DNA from: Burkholderiaceae bacterium
Lineage (GTDB): Bacteria > Pseudomonadota > Gammaproteobacteria > Burkholderiales > Burkholderiaceae_C
NCBI GenBank assembly: GCA_913776825.1
Contig: CAJYPV010000018.1
Span: forward strand, 124,001-188,000
Reading direction: 5' to 3'
Length of the DNA stretch: 64,000 bases
A program made the translations under genes and the position numbers. Positions 1 to 7,448 of this stretch are shown here, one piece after another; positions within the stretch are counted from its first letter, which is position 1; each line of letters opens with the position of its first letter. Below the pieces are notes generated by a model that worked only from the letters and a program-made list of their open reading frames with translations, was not told the DNA's origin and did no database searches.

Positions 1-261
1 AATGCCTGCGATCTCACCAGCCACCAGTTCGACCTGTTGGTGGTGCTGGCCCAAAGCCCGGGCCGGGTGCTGTCGCGCGACCAGATCATGGATGCGCTCA
101 AGGGCCATCCGCTGGAGGCCTTCGACCGGTCCATCGATGTCCACATCTCGCGCATCCGTGCCCTGATCGAGGATGACGCCAAGAACCCCCGTCGGGTGCT
201 CACGGTCCGCGGCGCCGGCTACGTGTTCGCACGCAAGCAAGACGCCGAAGGCCTGGAGTGA
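1..261 (+). CDS. OmpR/PhoB-family response regulator, C-terminal part (5' end outside window)
   Basis: This is the DNA-binding end of a two-component response regulator; the receiver domain lies before base 1. The open frame starts at base 1. It contains a typical winged-helix segment: HQFDLLVVLAQSPGRVLSRD, then SIDVHISRIRALIEDD (the recognition helix) and the terminal beta hairpin VRGAGYVFARKQ. The pattern LEAFDRSIDVHISRIR resembles RstA/CpxR-type regulators. The stop codon overlaps the GTG start of the downstream sensor kinase by four bases, so the pair is translationally coupled and should act as one two-component system. Target genes cannot be told from the sequence; the convergent MATE gene downstream need not be related. 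Confidence 0.9.
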   Translation, partial: NACDLTSHQFDLLVVLAQSPGRVLSRDQIMDALKGHPLEAFDRSIDVHISRIRALIEDDAKNPRRVLTVRGAGYVFARKQDAEGLE

Positions 262-1973
262 AGTCGCTTTACCTTCGCATCTACATCACCGTCGTGGTGG
301 TGTTGCTGGCGTTTGCGATCGGCTCGGCCTGGCTGTTCCAGGGCCGCATCGAGCAGGAGCGCGGCACCTTCGAGCAAGCCGCGTCCGAGCGGCTGGTGGC
401 CATGGCGGTGCTGGTGCAGCGCGCCTTGCCTGCCGCCTCCGCGCCCACGGCCGAGCAGGCCGAGTCCGTCGAGGACTGGGGCCAGCGGCTGCGCATGGCG
501 CTGGCGCTGGAGGATGCGAAGGGCCGCCGCATCGGCGCCTCGCCGCTGTTCGAGCGGCGTGAGGATCTGCCGGGTACCCGCGTCCTGCGCGTGCCGTTGG
601 ATGATGGCCGGCATCTCCTGTTCTTGCGGTTGGCGCGGCCGATGGCCGCTTCTGGCCCTGGCGGTGGGCCTGGCCCAGGCCCAGGCCCGTTCGGTCCGGA
701 CGATCGCGGTGGACCTCGGCGCCCGGACGGTGGCTTCTCTTCGAATGGTCCGTCGGGCGATGCGCGGCAGGCTTCCGCCGCCGCGCAGGACGGTCGCGGC
801 GTGGGCGACCGGCGTGAGCCGCGAGATTGGCGGGGCTCATCGGATTCGCGGGATTCACAGGATTCACGGGATTCCGCCGATCCTCGCGACGGCCGCGACA
901 GGCCGCCGATGCGCGACGCGCAGAGCGCCGTGGCGGAGGCATCGGGCACCGCGTCCAGTCCGACGGGCCGGCGCGACCGCAGCGCGCGCCATGAGCCTCG
1001 GCCGGAGGTCGAAGCCATGCGTGAACGCATGCTGGAGCGACTCGAACAGCAGCGGCGTGAAGAGGCCGCCAGCTCCTGGTTCCCGGGCTGGATGCCGCGC
1101 CCCAGCGGCGAGGCCTTGGCGGTGCTGCTGGGTGTGCTGTTCCTCGCGGTGGCGGGCGGTGCCTATCCGGTCGTGCGGCGGCTGACGCGCCGGCTGGAAT
1201 CGTTGAAATCCGGCGTCGAGCAGTTCGGTGGCGGCGATCTGAGTTTCCGGGTTCAGGACCACGGCAAGGACGAGGTCGCCGCGCTCGCGGGCAGCTTCAA
1301 CCTGGCCGCGGAGAAGATCGAAAACCTGATGCGGTCGCAGAAGAGCCTGCTGGCCAATGCCAGCCACGAACTGCGCTCGCCGCTGGCGCGCTTGAAGATG
1401 GCCTTCGCCATGCTGGACGAGGCCTCCCCCGCGCAGCGCTTCCGATTGCAGCAGGAGATCCACACCAACATCGCCGAGCTGGATGCGCTGGTCGAGGAAG
1501 TCTTGCTGGCCAGCCGGCTGGAAGGCGGCGCCCAGGCGCTTCGGCCGGAGAACGTGGACCTGCTGGCGATCGCGGCGGAGGAAGCGGCGCGCGTCTCGGC
1601 CGAGGTCGATGCGGAAGCCGGCATCGAGCATCTCCCGCTGCGAGGCGATGATCGATTGCTGCGGCGCGCGCTGCGCAATCTGCTGGAAAACGCGCGTCGC
1701 TATGGTGGCCCTCAGATCGAGGTGCGCTTGCGCCGCGAGGGCCCGACGCAGGTCGAGGTGCAGGTCTGCGACCGGGGCCCTGGCGTGCCGGAAGCGATGC
1801 GGGAGCGCATCTTCGAAGCCTTCTTCCGCCTGCCCGGCCATGCCGAGGTGTCGGGCGGCGTCGGCCTGGGCCTGAACCTGGTCAAGCAGATCGCGCTCGC
1901 GCACGAGGGCGCGGTGCGGTGCGAAGCCCGTGAGGGCGGCGGCAGCATCTTCACGCTGACCTTGCCGCTCTGA
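258..1973 (+). CDS. Membrane sensor histidine kinase with long low-complexity periplasmic region
   Basis: Partner kinase of the regulator just upstream; the GTG start overlaps its stop (GTGA). The 571 residues run: transmembrane helix about 7-26, a periplasmic region of roughly 255 residues, a second helix about 285-307, a HAMP linker, a HisKA domain with the phospho-acceptor H370 in the H-box NASHELRSPLARLK, and an HATPase domain with N-box N478, the D505-x-G-x-G motif and the GVGLGLNL lid motif. All catalytic boxes look intact. The periplasmic part is unusual: a Gly-Pro run (about residues 132-150) followed by a stretch rich in Asp, Arg and Ser. It is much longer than in RstB- or CpxA-type kinases and shows no known ligand fold, so the signal is unknown. 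Confidence 0.93.
   Translation: MKSLYLRIYITVVVVLLAFAIGSAWLFQGRIEQERGTFEQAASERLVAMAVLVQRALPAASAPTAEQAESVEDWGQRLRMALALEDAKGRRIGASPLFERREDLPGTRVLRVPLDDGRHLLFLRLARPMAASGPGGGPGPGPGPFGPDDRGGPRRPDGGFSSNGPSGDARQASAAAQDGRGVGDRREPRDWRGSSDSRDSQDSRDSADPRDGRDRPPMRDAQSAVAEASGTASSPTGRRDRSARHEPRPEVEAMRERMLERLEQQRREEAASSWFPGWMPRPSGEALAVLLGVLFLAVAGGAYPVVRRLTRRLESLKSGVEQFGGGDLSFRVQDHGKDEVAALAGSFNLAAEKIENLMRSQKSLLANASHELRSPLARLKMAFAMLDEASPAQRFRLQQEIHTNIAELDALVEEVLLASRLEGGAQALRPENVDLLAIAAEEAARVSAEVDAEAGIEHLPLRGDDRLLRRALRNLLENARRYGGPQIEVRLRREGPTQVEVQVCDRGPGVPEAMRERIFEAFFRLPGHAEVSGGVGLGLNLVKQIALAHEGAVRCEAREGGGSIFTLTLPL
842..874 (+). repeat. 9-base tandem repeat inside the sensor kinase gene
   Basis: Almost four copies of a 9-base unit of the form GGATTCRCR lie in frame in the periplasmic region and encode the repeating Asp-Ser-Arg part. 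Because the period is a multiple of three, copy-number change would lengthen or shorten the sensor loop without breaking the frame. Confidence 0.6.
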
Positions 1974-1977
1974 GCCG

Positions 1978-3363
1978 TCAGCCCGGTCGGCGGGCCTGTT
2001 CGCGGCGATGAACCATCGCCAGCAACACGCCCAGTCCGATCGCGGCGGCGCTCAATCCCGCGGCGGCGGCGCTCCAGAAACCCATCGCGCCCTGCATGCT
2101 GGGCGGCAGCGCCTGCGCATGTTCGCCGAAGGCCAGCCAATAGCCGCCGCCCAGTCCCAGTCCCCAGATGGCCAGCGCATAGATGACCATCGGCGCGGTC
2201 GCGATGTGATGCGCCCGCAGCACGAAAGCAGCGACGGTCTGGCCGGCATCGGCCACATGGAACAGCCACAGCCAGCCCAGCAAGGGCAGTGCGGCGGCAA
2301 TGATGGCGGCGTCCTGGGTATAGAGGCTCAGCACCTGGCCGCGCAGCATGAACACCACCGCGCCCAGGACGAATGCGATGCCCAGCGCGATCTCCAGGCC
2401 ATGCCATCCCAGCCGTCGCGCCGCCGCGAAATCACGCGCGCCCAGCGCCTGCGCCACCAGCGTGCTGCAGGCATTGGCCTGCGCGAGCGGCAACATGAAC
2501 ATCATCGCCACCAGATTCGCGGCGAGTTGATGGCCGGCGACCGGCGTCATGCCCAGCCGCGCGATGAAGATCGCCATGAAGGTGAAGCCGGTCACCTCGA
2601 TCAGCACCGAGGCGCCCATCGGCACGCCCAGCTTGACCAGGCGCCACAGTGTGTCTTTGCGTGGTCGGTGGAGACCGCTTCGGGAGAAACCGAACTCGCG
2701 ATAGAACGGATCGCGGCGCAGCACGATCACCGCGATGATGAGCTGGCTCCACATCACCAGCGCGGTCGCCAGCGCGCAGCCCACGGCGCCCAACGCCGGC
2801 ACCTGAAGCGGTCCGACCGAAAACCCGCCGATCAGCAGGGCGCTCGCCGGAAACTTGAGCACCAAGCCGCCGATCTGCAGCGCCATCACGGCCTTGGGTC
2901 GCGAGACCGCCGTGTTGAAGCCCCGGTAGGCGGTGAACAGCAGCGCGGCGGGCAGGGCGATGCCCAGCATCCGCAGATAGTCGCGGACCTTGTCGCCGAC
3001 CTCGGGCGCGACCTGGGAGATCGCCAGAAACGGAGCCGGAAACCACAGCACCAGCTCGCCCAGCGCCGCCAGCGCGAGGGCCAGCCACGCGGCCTGATGC
3101 AGGCTGTCGCCGACCTCGGACATCCGGCGTGCGCCAAACAGCTGACCGGCCACCGGCGAGATGGCCAGCACCACTCCCATCAGCCCGACGAACACCGAGG
3201 TGTACACGGCGGACCCCACCGCCAGCGCAGCCAGATCCAGCGCGGAATGGCGGGCGACCAGCAGGGTGTCGATCGTCGAATACGCCAGCACCGCCAACTG
3301 ACCGATGAACACCGGCCAGGCCAGCGGCAGGATCTGGCGCGCGCTCTCCAGCCGGCGGCTCAA
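1978..3363 (-). CDS. MATE-family multidrug/sodium antiporter (NorM-like)
   Basis: Inner-membrane exporter of 461 residues with about twelve hydrophobic segments. The N-terminal MATE signature is visible: LAWPVFIGQLAVLAYSTIDT, then SPVAGQLFGARR, and in the second half the matching FIARLGMTPVAGHQLAANL. Length and two-bundle layout fit NorM/YdhE proteins, which extrude cationic drugs with Na+ or H+. The start taken is a TTG that overlaps the stop of the upstream DUF3717/DUF1289 gene (TTGA), which suggests translational coupling. The gene ends only a few bases from the convergent sensor kinase. Substrate cannot be inferred. Confidence 0.9.
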   Translation of the reverse strand: MSRRLESARQILPLAWPVFIGQLAVLAYSTIDTLLVARHSALDLAALAVGSAVYTSVFVGLMGVVLAISPVAGQLFGARRMSEVGDSLHQAAWLALALAALGELVLWFPAPFLAISQVAPEVGDKVRDYLRMLGIALPAALLFTAYRGFNTAVSRPKAVMALQIGGLVLKFPASALLIGGFSVGPLQVPALGAVGCALATALVMWSQLIIAVIVLRRDPFYREFGFSRSGLHRPRKDTLWRLVKLGVPMGASVLIEVTGFTFMAIFIARLGMTPVAGHQLAANLVAMMFMLPLAQANACSTLVAQALGARDFAAARRLGWHGLEIALGIAFVLGAVVFMLRGQVLSLYTQDAAIIAAALPLLGWLWLFHVADAGQTVAAFVLRAHHIATAPMVIYALAIWGLGLGGGYWLAFGEHAQALPPSMQGAMGFWSAAAAGLSAAAIGLGVLLAMVHRREQARRPG

Positions 3364-4079
3364 GTCGAGCCCTTTCGCCCGCGCTTGCCGCGACGCTGCG
3401 ACTTCTTCGCGCTCGACTTCGGCGCGTGCGCTGCGGCGGGGGCGCTGGAGCGTGCCGGTGCCGAGGCCGCAGCCGGCGCGGCTGCCGGTGCAGATGCCGA
3501 TGCCGATGCCGATGCAGATGCAGATGCAGATGCAGATGCAGATGGGGGCGTTGGCGCTGCTGCTGGTGTTGGTGTCGGTGTCGGTGCAGGTGCAGGTGCA
3601 GGTGCAGGTGCAGGTGCAGGCGACGCATGCACGACCGGAGGAGCCGCAGCGATGGCCGCCGCGTTGGCACCCGAGAAGCGCTCGATCGCGCGTTCGGCAT
3701 AGCGGTTGAAGCGCCAGGCCGTGCCTTCCAGCGTGATGCGTCGCCAGGTGGCGCGCTTCTCGCCGGGGCTCAGCACCGGCCAGTTCTGGACTTCGTCGAA
3801 GGTGCGGCCGCAGCCTTTGCAGAGCTCGTCGCCCTGGCTGGTGGAGCAGATCGCAATGCAGGGCGCGTCCGGCGTGGTGTCGTACCAGGCCAGCCAGGCG
3901 GCCTGCGCGGCGGCGGGCATGCTGTCCTCATCGCAGGTGGATTCGCGATGGAACACCATCAGCGCATAGACCTCGGCCAGCGCATGCAGCTCCGGGCTCA
4001 GGGTGACCCCGTCGCCCGGGGCGCGAGCGCGCCACCAGTTGATCGCGGATTCAATGTCGGTGATGTGCAAGCCAGCCAT
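3360..4079 (-). CDS. DUF3717-DUF1289 fusion protein with Ala-Pro / Ala-Ser repeat tail
   Basis: The N-terminus (about 1-75) matches the small Burkholderiales DUF3717 family (ITDIESAINWWRAR, then AAQAAWLAWY). It is followed by a DUF1289 segment with its four cysteines: CIAICSTSQGDELCKGCGRT, then WPVLSPGEKRATWRRI. DUF1289 proteins are small, probably metal-binding proteins of unknown role. From about residue 145 the protein becomes a low-complexity tail of (AP)n, (TP)n and (AS)n repeats and ends in a very basic stretch (KKSQRRGKRGRKGST). The tail is not part of either family and is encoded by hexanucleotide repeats. The stop overlaps the MATE start. The function is unknown; the basic end hints at nucleic-acid or ribosome contact, which is inference. 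Confidence 0.82.
   Translation of the reverse strand: MAGLHITDIESAINWWRARAPGDGVTLSPELHALAEVYALMVFHRESTCDEDSMPAAAQAAWLAWYDTTPDAPCIAICSTSQGDELCKGCGRTFDEVQNWPVLSPGEKRATWRRITLEGTAWRFNRYAERAIERFSGANAAAIAAAPPVVHASPAPAPAPAPAPAPTPTPTPAAAPTPPSASASASASASASASASAPAAAPAAASAPARSSAPAAAHAPKSSAKKSQRRGKRGRKGST
3493..3544. repeat. Hexanucleotide microsatellite (GATGCM)n
   Basis: About nine tandem copies of GATGCC/GATGCA, coding on the minus strand for alternating Ala-Ser in the tail of the DUF3717-DUF1289 protein. The first copies carry C and the later copies A at the last base, so the array expanded from two variants. Confidence 0.85.
3573..3620. repeat. Hexanucleotide microsatellite (GGTGYM)n
   Basis: Eight or so tandem copies of GGTGTC/GGTGCA, coding on the minus strand for Ala-Pro and Thr-Pro repeats. 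It is separated from the neighbouring GATGCM array by about 30 bases. Confidence 0.85.
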
Positions 4080-4306
4080 GAGCGGTCAGTGGAAATGGCC
4101 TCGAGCAAGGCCAGAAGGAAAGGGATGGAGCAATCGACGCGCCTTGCGGGTGCATCGAGGGGGCGGTGTAAGGACGCGTGCCGCGAGGTGCGGCTGCGGG
4201 GATTCAGGCGAGGCCGCGGCCGGTGCGAGAGCGGATCCTGCGCGGCGTGAGTGTCCAGGCTGAGCGCCCGGCACTGGCCTGCGCCGACCGATCGACGGCG
4301 CATCGA

Positions 4307-5311
4307 TCAATAGGCCAGCCCCATCGCGCCGCGGACCTCCTTGAGCGTCTTGCGTGCCACGGCCCGCGCCCGCTCGGTGCCGACCTCGACGATCCAATGC
4401 ACCTTCTTCGGATCGGCCAGCAGCTCGTCGGCGCGTTCGCGCCAGGGCGCCTGTTCGCGCTGGATGGCCTCGATCAGCGGCTGTTTGCAATCCAGGCAGC
4501 CGATGCCGGCGCTGCGGCAGCCGGCGTCGATCCAGGCGCGGGTATCGCTGTCGGCATAGACCTGATGCAGCGCCCAGACCGGACACTGCTCCGGGTTGCC
4601 CGGATCCTGGCGTCGCACCCGCTGCGGGTCGGTCGGCATGCGACGCACCTTGTCGGCCACGACCTCCGGCGCATCGCGCATCGCGATCGCATTGCCATAG
4701 GTCTTGCTCATCTTGCGGCCATCCAGGCCGGTCAGGCGCGAGGTCTCGGTCAGCAGCGCCTGCGGCTCCGGCAGCAACGGCGCATACAGATGATTGAAGC
4801 GGCGCGCCACTTCGCGGGTCACCTCGACATGCGGCGCCTGGTCCTCGCCGACCGGCACGAAACCGGCCTTGTAGATGAGGATGTCGGCCGCCTGCAGCAG
4901 CGGATAACCGAGGAAGCCGTAGGTGGCCAGTTCGCGGTTCTCAGCGACCATGTCCTTGTAGCTGGGCATGCGCTCCAGCCAGCTGGAGGGCGTGCTCATC
5001 GCCAGCAAGGTGAACAGCTCCGCATGCTCGGGCATGCGGCTTTGGATGAAGAGCGTGGCCTGCTCGGGGTCGATGCCGGCGGCCAGCCAGTCGACGACCA
5101 TGTCATAGACGCTCTGCTCCAGCCCTTCGCGGTGCTGGTAATGGGTGGTCAGCGCATGCCAGTCGGCTACGAAGAAAAAGCAGTCGTAGGCGGACTGCAG
5201 CCGCACCCAGTTCTTCAGCGCCCCGTGATAGTGGCCCAGATGCAGCGCGCCGGTGGGGCGCATGCCGGACAGCACGCGCTGGCGCGGCGAGGCGGTGGAT
5301 TGGTCGTTCAT
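4307..5311 (-). CDS. trpS: Tryptophanyl-tRNA synthetase
   Basis: Class I aminoacyl-tRNA synthetase charging tRNA-Trp in the cytoplasm. The 334-residue length is typical of bacterial TrpS. The HIGH-type motif is GALHLGHYHG (H24-LG-H27) and the KMSKS-type motif is KMSKT (200-204). ATG at 5311 is chosen because the Rossmann fold begins directly after it (SGMRPTG); the open frame extends 24 codons upstream but those are Pro/Arg/Ser codons made by GGGAC repeats. No neighbour looks functionally linked. Confidence 0.96.
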   Translation of the reverse strand: MNDQSTASPRQRVLSGMRPTGALHLGHYHGALKNWVRLQSAYDCFFFVADWHALTTHYQHREGLEQSVYDMVVDWLAAGIDPEQATLFIQSRMPEHAELFTLLAMSTPSSWLERMPSYKDMVAENRELATYGFLGYPLLQAADILIYKAGFVPVGEDQAPHVEVTREVARRFNHLYAPLLPEPQALLTETSRLTGLDGRKMSKTYGNAIAMRDAPEVVADKVRRMPTDPQRVRRQDPGNPEQCPVWALHQVYADSDTRAWIDAGCRSAGIGCLDCKQPLIEAIQREQAPWRERADELLADPKKVHWIVEVGTERARAVARKTLKEVRGAMGLAY

Positions 5312-5345
5312 GGCGAAAGCGCAAGCAGGGCAGGGCGTGACGGGG

Positions 5346-5378
5346 CGGGACGGGACCGGACGGGACGGGACGGGACGG
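5346..5378. repeat. Pentanucleotide repeat (GGGAC)n upstream of trpS
   Basis: About six imperfect copies of GGGAC/GGGACC in the roughly 360-base gap between trpS and purN (5312-5671). Apart from this array and the purN -10 candidate I see nothing else in the gap. The array lies about 35 bases before the trpS start, so it would be in the trpS leader or promoter. Confidence 0.7.
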
Positions 5379-5657
5379 AGCACTGGGAGCCCGGGCTGAG
5401 GAGGGACGGGGCGGCGGGGTCTCCGCCCATCAGAGCTTCCCTGGAGGCGTCCCGGATCGGGAGCGCGATTGTAGAGAGCCGCGTGCGGCCGCGTCGACGG
5501 AAGGCTGAATGCGGGGTCGACAGCGGATGACGGGTACGAGCATCAGTCCGGGCCCGACCAATCGAAGCTGCAGCGGCCCAACCGCGCCGGTCCTGCGGCG
5601 AGCGCACGGCTGTGCGGCGGGTCGCCGCCGCTCGCGTCAGCCGATGGAGGCCTTGGC

Positions 5658-5663
5658 TACACT
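5658..5663 (+). promoter_or_regulatory. Putative -10 element of purN (near-leaderless start)
   Basis: TACACT sits eight bases before the purN ATG, and no Shine-Dalgarno is visible. A transcript from this box would start at or a few bases before the start codon. No convincing -35 is seen. Confidence 0.35.
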
Positions 5664-5671
5664 GCCGGCCC

Positions 5672-6310
5672 ATGAAGCACATCGTGATCCTGATCTCCGG
5701 CCGCGGCTCCAACATGGAGGCCATCGTCCAGGCCTGCGCGTCCGAGGGCTGGCCCGCGCGCATTGCCGCGGTGATCAGCAATCGGCCGGATGCCGGCGGC
5801 CTGGCCTTCGCGCAAGCCCATGGCATTCCCACCGCGGTGGTGGATCACCGCAGCTTTGGCAAGGGCGACACGGCGCGCGCCGCTTTCGATGCCGAGCTTC
5901 AGCGCGTGATCGACGGCTTCGCGCCCGATCTGGTGGTGCTCGCCGGTTTCATGCGCATCCTGACGCCCGCGTTCACCGGCCACTATGCCGGTCGGATGCT
6001 CAACATCCATCCGTCGCTGCTGCCGGCCTTCACCGGCCTGCACACCCATCAGCGCGCGATCGAGGCGGGATGCCGGGTCGCCGGCGCGACGGTGCATTTC
6101 GTGACGGCCGAGCTCGACCATGGGCCGATCGTCGCCCAGGCGGTCGTGCCGGTGCTGGATGGCGACGATGAATCAGCGCTCGCCGCCCGCGTGCTGGCGC
6201 GCGAGCACCGCATGTATCCCAGCGCGGTGCGGTGGTTTGTCGAGGGGCAGTTGGTCATCGATGGCGCCCAGGTGCGGCATCGTGAAGGCGCGTCGCAGAT
6301 GTTCAGCTGA
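5672..6310 (+). CDS. purN: Phosphoribosylglycinamide formyltransferase (GAR transformylase, folate type)
   Basis: Transfers a formyl group from 10-formyl-tetrahydrofolate to GAR in purine synthesis. The 212 residues start with the family's MKHIVILISGRGSNMEAIVQ and contain the catalytic region: AGFMRILTPAFTGHYAGRMLNIHPSLLPAF, with the conserved Asn-Ile-His, and the downstream Asp in AELDHGPIVAQA. The ATG at 5672 is chosen because the beta strand starts directly there. Convergent with the DUF1345 gene. Confidence 0.95.
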   Translation: MKHIVILISGRGSNMEAIVQACASEGWPARIAAVISNRPDAGGLAFAQAHGIPTAVVDHRSFGKGDTARAAFDAELQRVIDGFAPDLVVLAGFMRILTPAFTGHYAGRMLNIHPSLLPAFTGLHTHQRAIEAGCRVAGATVHFVTAELDHGPIVAQAVVPVLDGDDESALAARVLAREHRMYPSAVRWFVEGQLVIDGAQVRHREGASQMFS

Positions 6311-6390
6311 TTCCGCCTCAGCGCGCGGCATGTGCGCGCGTTGCCGACGGAACGGCAAGCGGGGGACGTCCGCGCGAACCGGACGATGCG

Positions 6391-7041
6391 TCAACTGAGC
6401 AGGCTGGCCAGAAGATTGATCGTCAGCGCCAGCACGCCGGTGTTGAACACGAAGGCCAGCACCGTCTGCACGAGTACCAGCCGCCGGATCGGGCGTGAGC
6501 TGACACCGACATCCGAGGTCTGCGACGTGGCCGCGAGCGTGACTGCGAAATAGACGAAGTCCAGATAGTCGGGCTGCGGATCGTCGCCGGGAAACTCAAG
6601 CCCGTGCGGCGCCTTGGGCCCGCTGTGGAACAGGCTGGCATAGGCCAGCGCGAATTCCACCGGCAGCAGCAGCCATGAGCCGGTCACGGTGGCGAAGACC
6701 ACCAGCAGATGCGGCCAGCCCTCGACCACGCCGACCGCCCGCACCTGAGCCAGTTCGAGCGCGATCGCCGCCAGGCTCGCCAGCGCGCCGACCATCGCCA
6801 GGCCCAGCACCGTGGGCATGCCTTCGGCGATGGCCCGGGCCTGGTCTTCGACCTCTTCGGCCGGTGTGCGCAGCATCATCTGCAGCACCAGCGCCAGATA
6901 GGTCCAGGCGCCCGCGCTCCAGCCGAGCAGCAGCCGGGTGTGCCAGTCCAGATCGATCGGCCAGAGCAAGGCCAGCAGCGCGCCCACTGCGGTGCCGATC
7001 AGCAGTCTGGGACGGCGCTTAAGCTGATGAAGCAGCGGCAT
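6391..7041 (-). CDS. DUF1345 integral membrane protein
   Basis: 216 residues with about five or six hydrophobic helices and the DUF1345 ending: DYLDFVYFAVTLAATSQTSDV followed by VLAFVFNTGVLALTINLL. The segment YFAVTLAATSQTSDV resembles the pore-loop TxxTxGYGD region of two-TM ion channels, but the selectivity filter itself is absent. The family has no experimentally fixed role that I know of. It is followed upstream by the small DUF1653 gene on the same strand with a 24-base gap, so the two may be co-transcribed. Confidence 0.85.
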   Translation of the reverse strand: MPLLHQLKRRPRLLIGTAVGALLALLWPIDLDWHTRLLLGWSAGAWTYLALVLQMMLRTPAEEVEDQARAIAEGMPTVLGLAMVGALASLAAIALELAQVRAVGVVEGWPHLLVVFATVTGSWLLLPVEFALAYASLFHSGPKAPHGLEFPGDDPQPDYLDFVYFAVTLAATSQTSDVGVSSRPIRRLVLVQTVLAFVFNTGVLALTINLLASLLS

Positions 7042-7065
7042 GCGGGTCGGTGGTCGGTCCGGAAT

Positions 7066-7341
7066 TCAGTCGCCGATCCGCGCGAAGCGGGGCACGGGAC
7101 GCCCGTCGATCTCGACGGTGCCGAAGAACATGTCGTAGGGGCGCACCCACAGGCCGCTGTCGTTGTAGAGCGGCGCATACAGCACCAGCGCTTCCAGCGT
7201 CTCGCTGTGGCGGACGACGCCTCGCAGCTCGTACTCGCCGCCCTTGTAATGGCGGTAGCGCCCGGGCAAGACCGTCGGCAGCGGGGTGAGCGGGTCGCCC
7301 GCGCCATGGGAAGAAGAGGAGGGCGAGGCAGTGTCTGTCAT
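7066..7341 (-). CDS. DUF1653 small protein
   Basis: 91 residues from the ATG at 7341. The DUF1653 core is clear: LPGRYRHYKGGEYELRGVVRHSETLEALVLYAPLY, then WVRPYDMFFGTVEIDGRPVPRFARI. This is a compact beta-rich domain of unknown function, widespread in proteobacteria. It is divergent from the rsmB-like gene and probably shares a transcript with the DUF1345 gene. The open frame extends 14 codons upstream, but those overlap the intergenic promoter region. Confidence 0.85.
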   Translation of the reverse strand: MTDTASPSSSSHGAGDPLTPLPTVLPGRYRHYKGGEYELRGVVRHSETLEALVLYAPLYNDSGLWVRPYDMFFGTVEIDGRPVPRFARIGD

Positions 7342-7436
7342 CGTGATCGGCAGCGGGAAGGGGATCGGTCGAGCAGGGTGCACGGGCGCGCGCAGCCGCT
7401 TGCGCGGTCGGCGCCCCCATCTCTGAGCCGCCCGGG

Positions 7437-7442
7437 GATAAT
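7437..7442 (+). promoter_or_regulatory. Putative -10 element of the RsmB-family gene
   Basis: GATAAT lies six bases before the ATG at 7449, leaving no room for a ribosome binding site. This suggests a leaderless message. A -35 is not recognisable. Confidence 0.35.
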
Positions 7443-7448
7443 CGGCGG

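Noticed and set aside
5341..5380. GGGAC repeats as a possible CRISPR or phase-variation array
   Set aside because: Units are too short and contiguous for CRISPR, and no start codon or frame depends on the array.
5312..5383. Extra N-terminal codons of trpS
   Set aside because: They consist of Pro-Ser-Arg codons generated by GGGAC repeats and are not conserved in TrpS.
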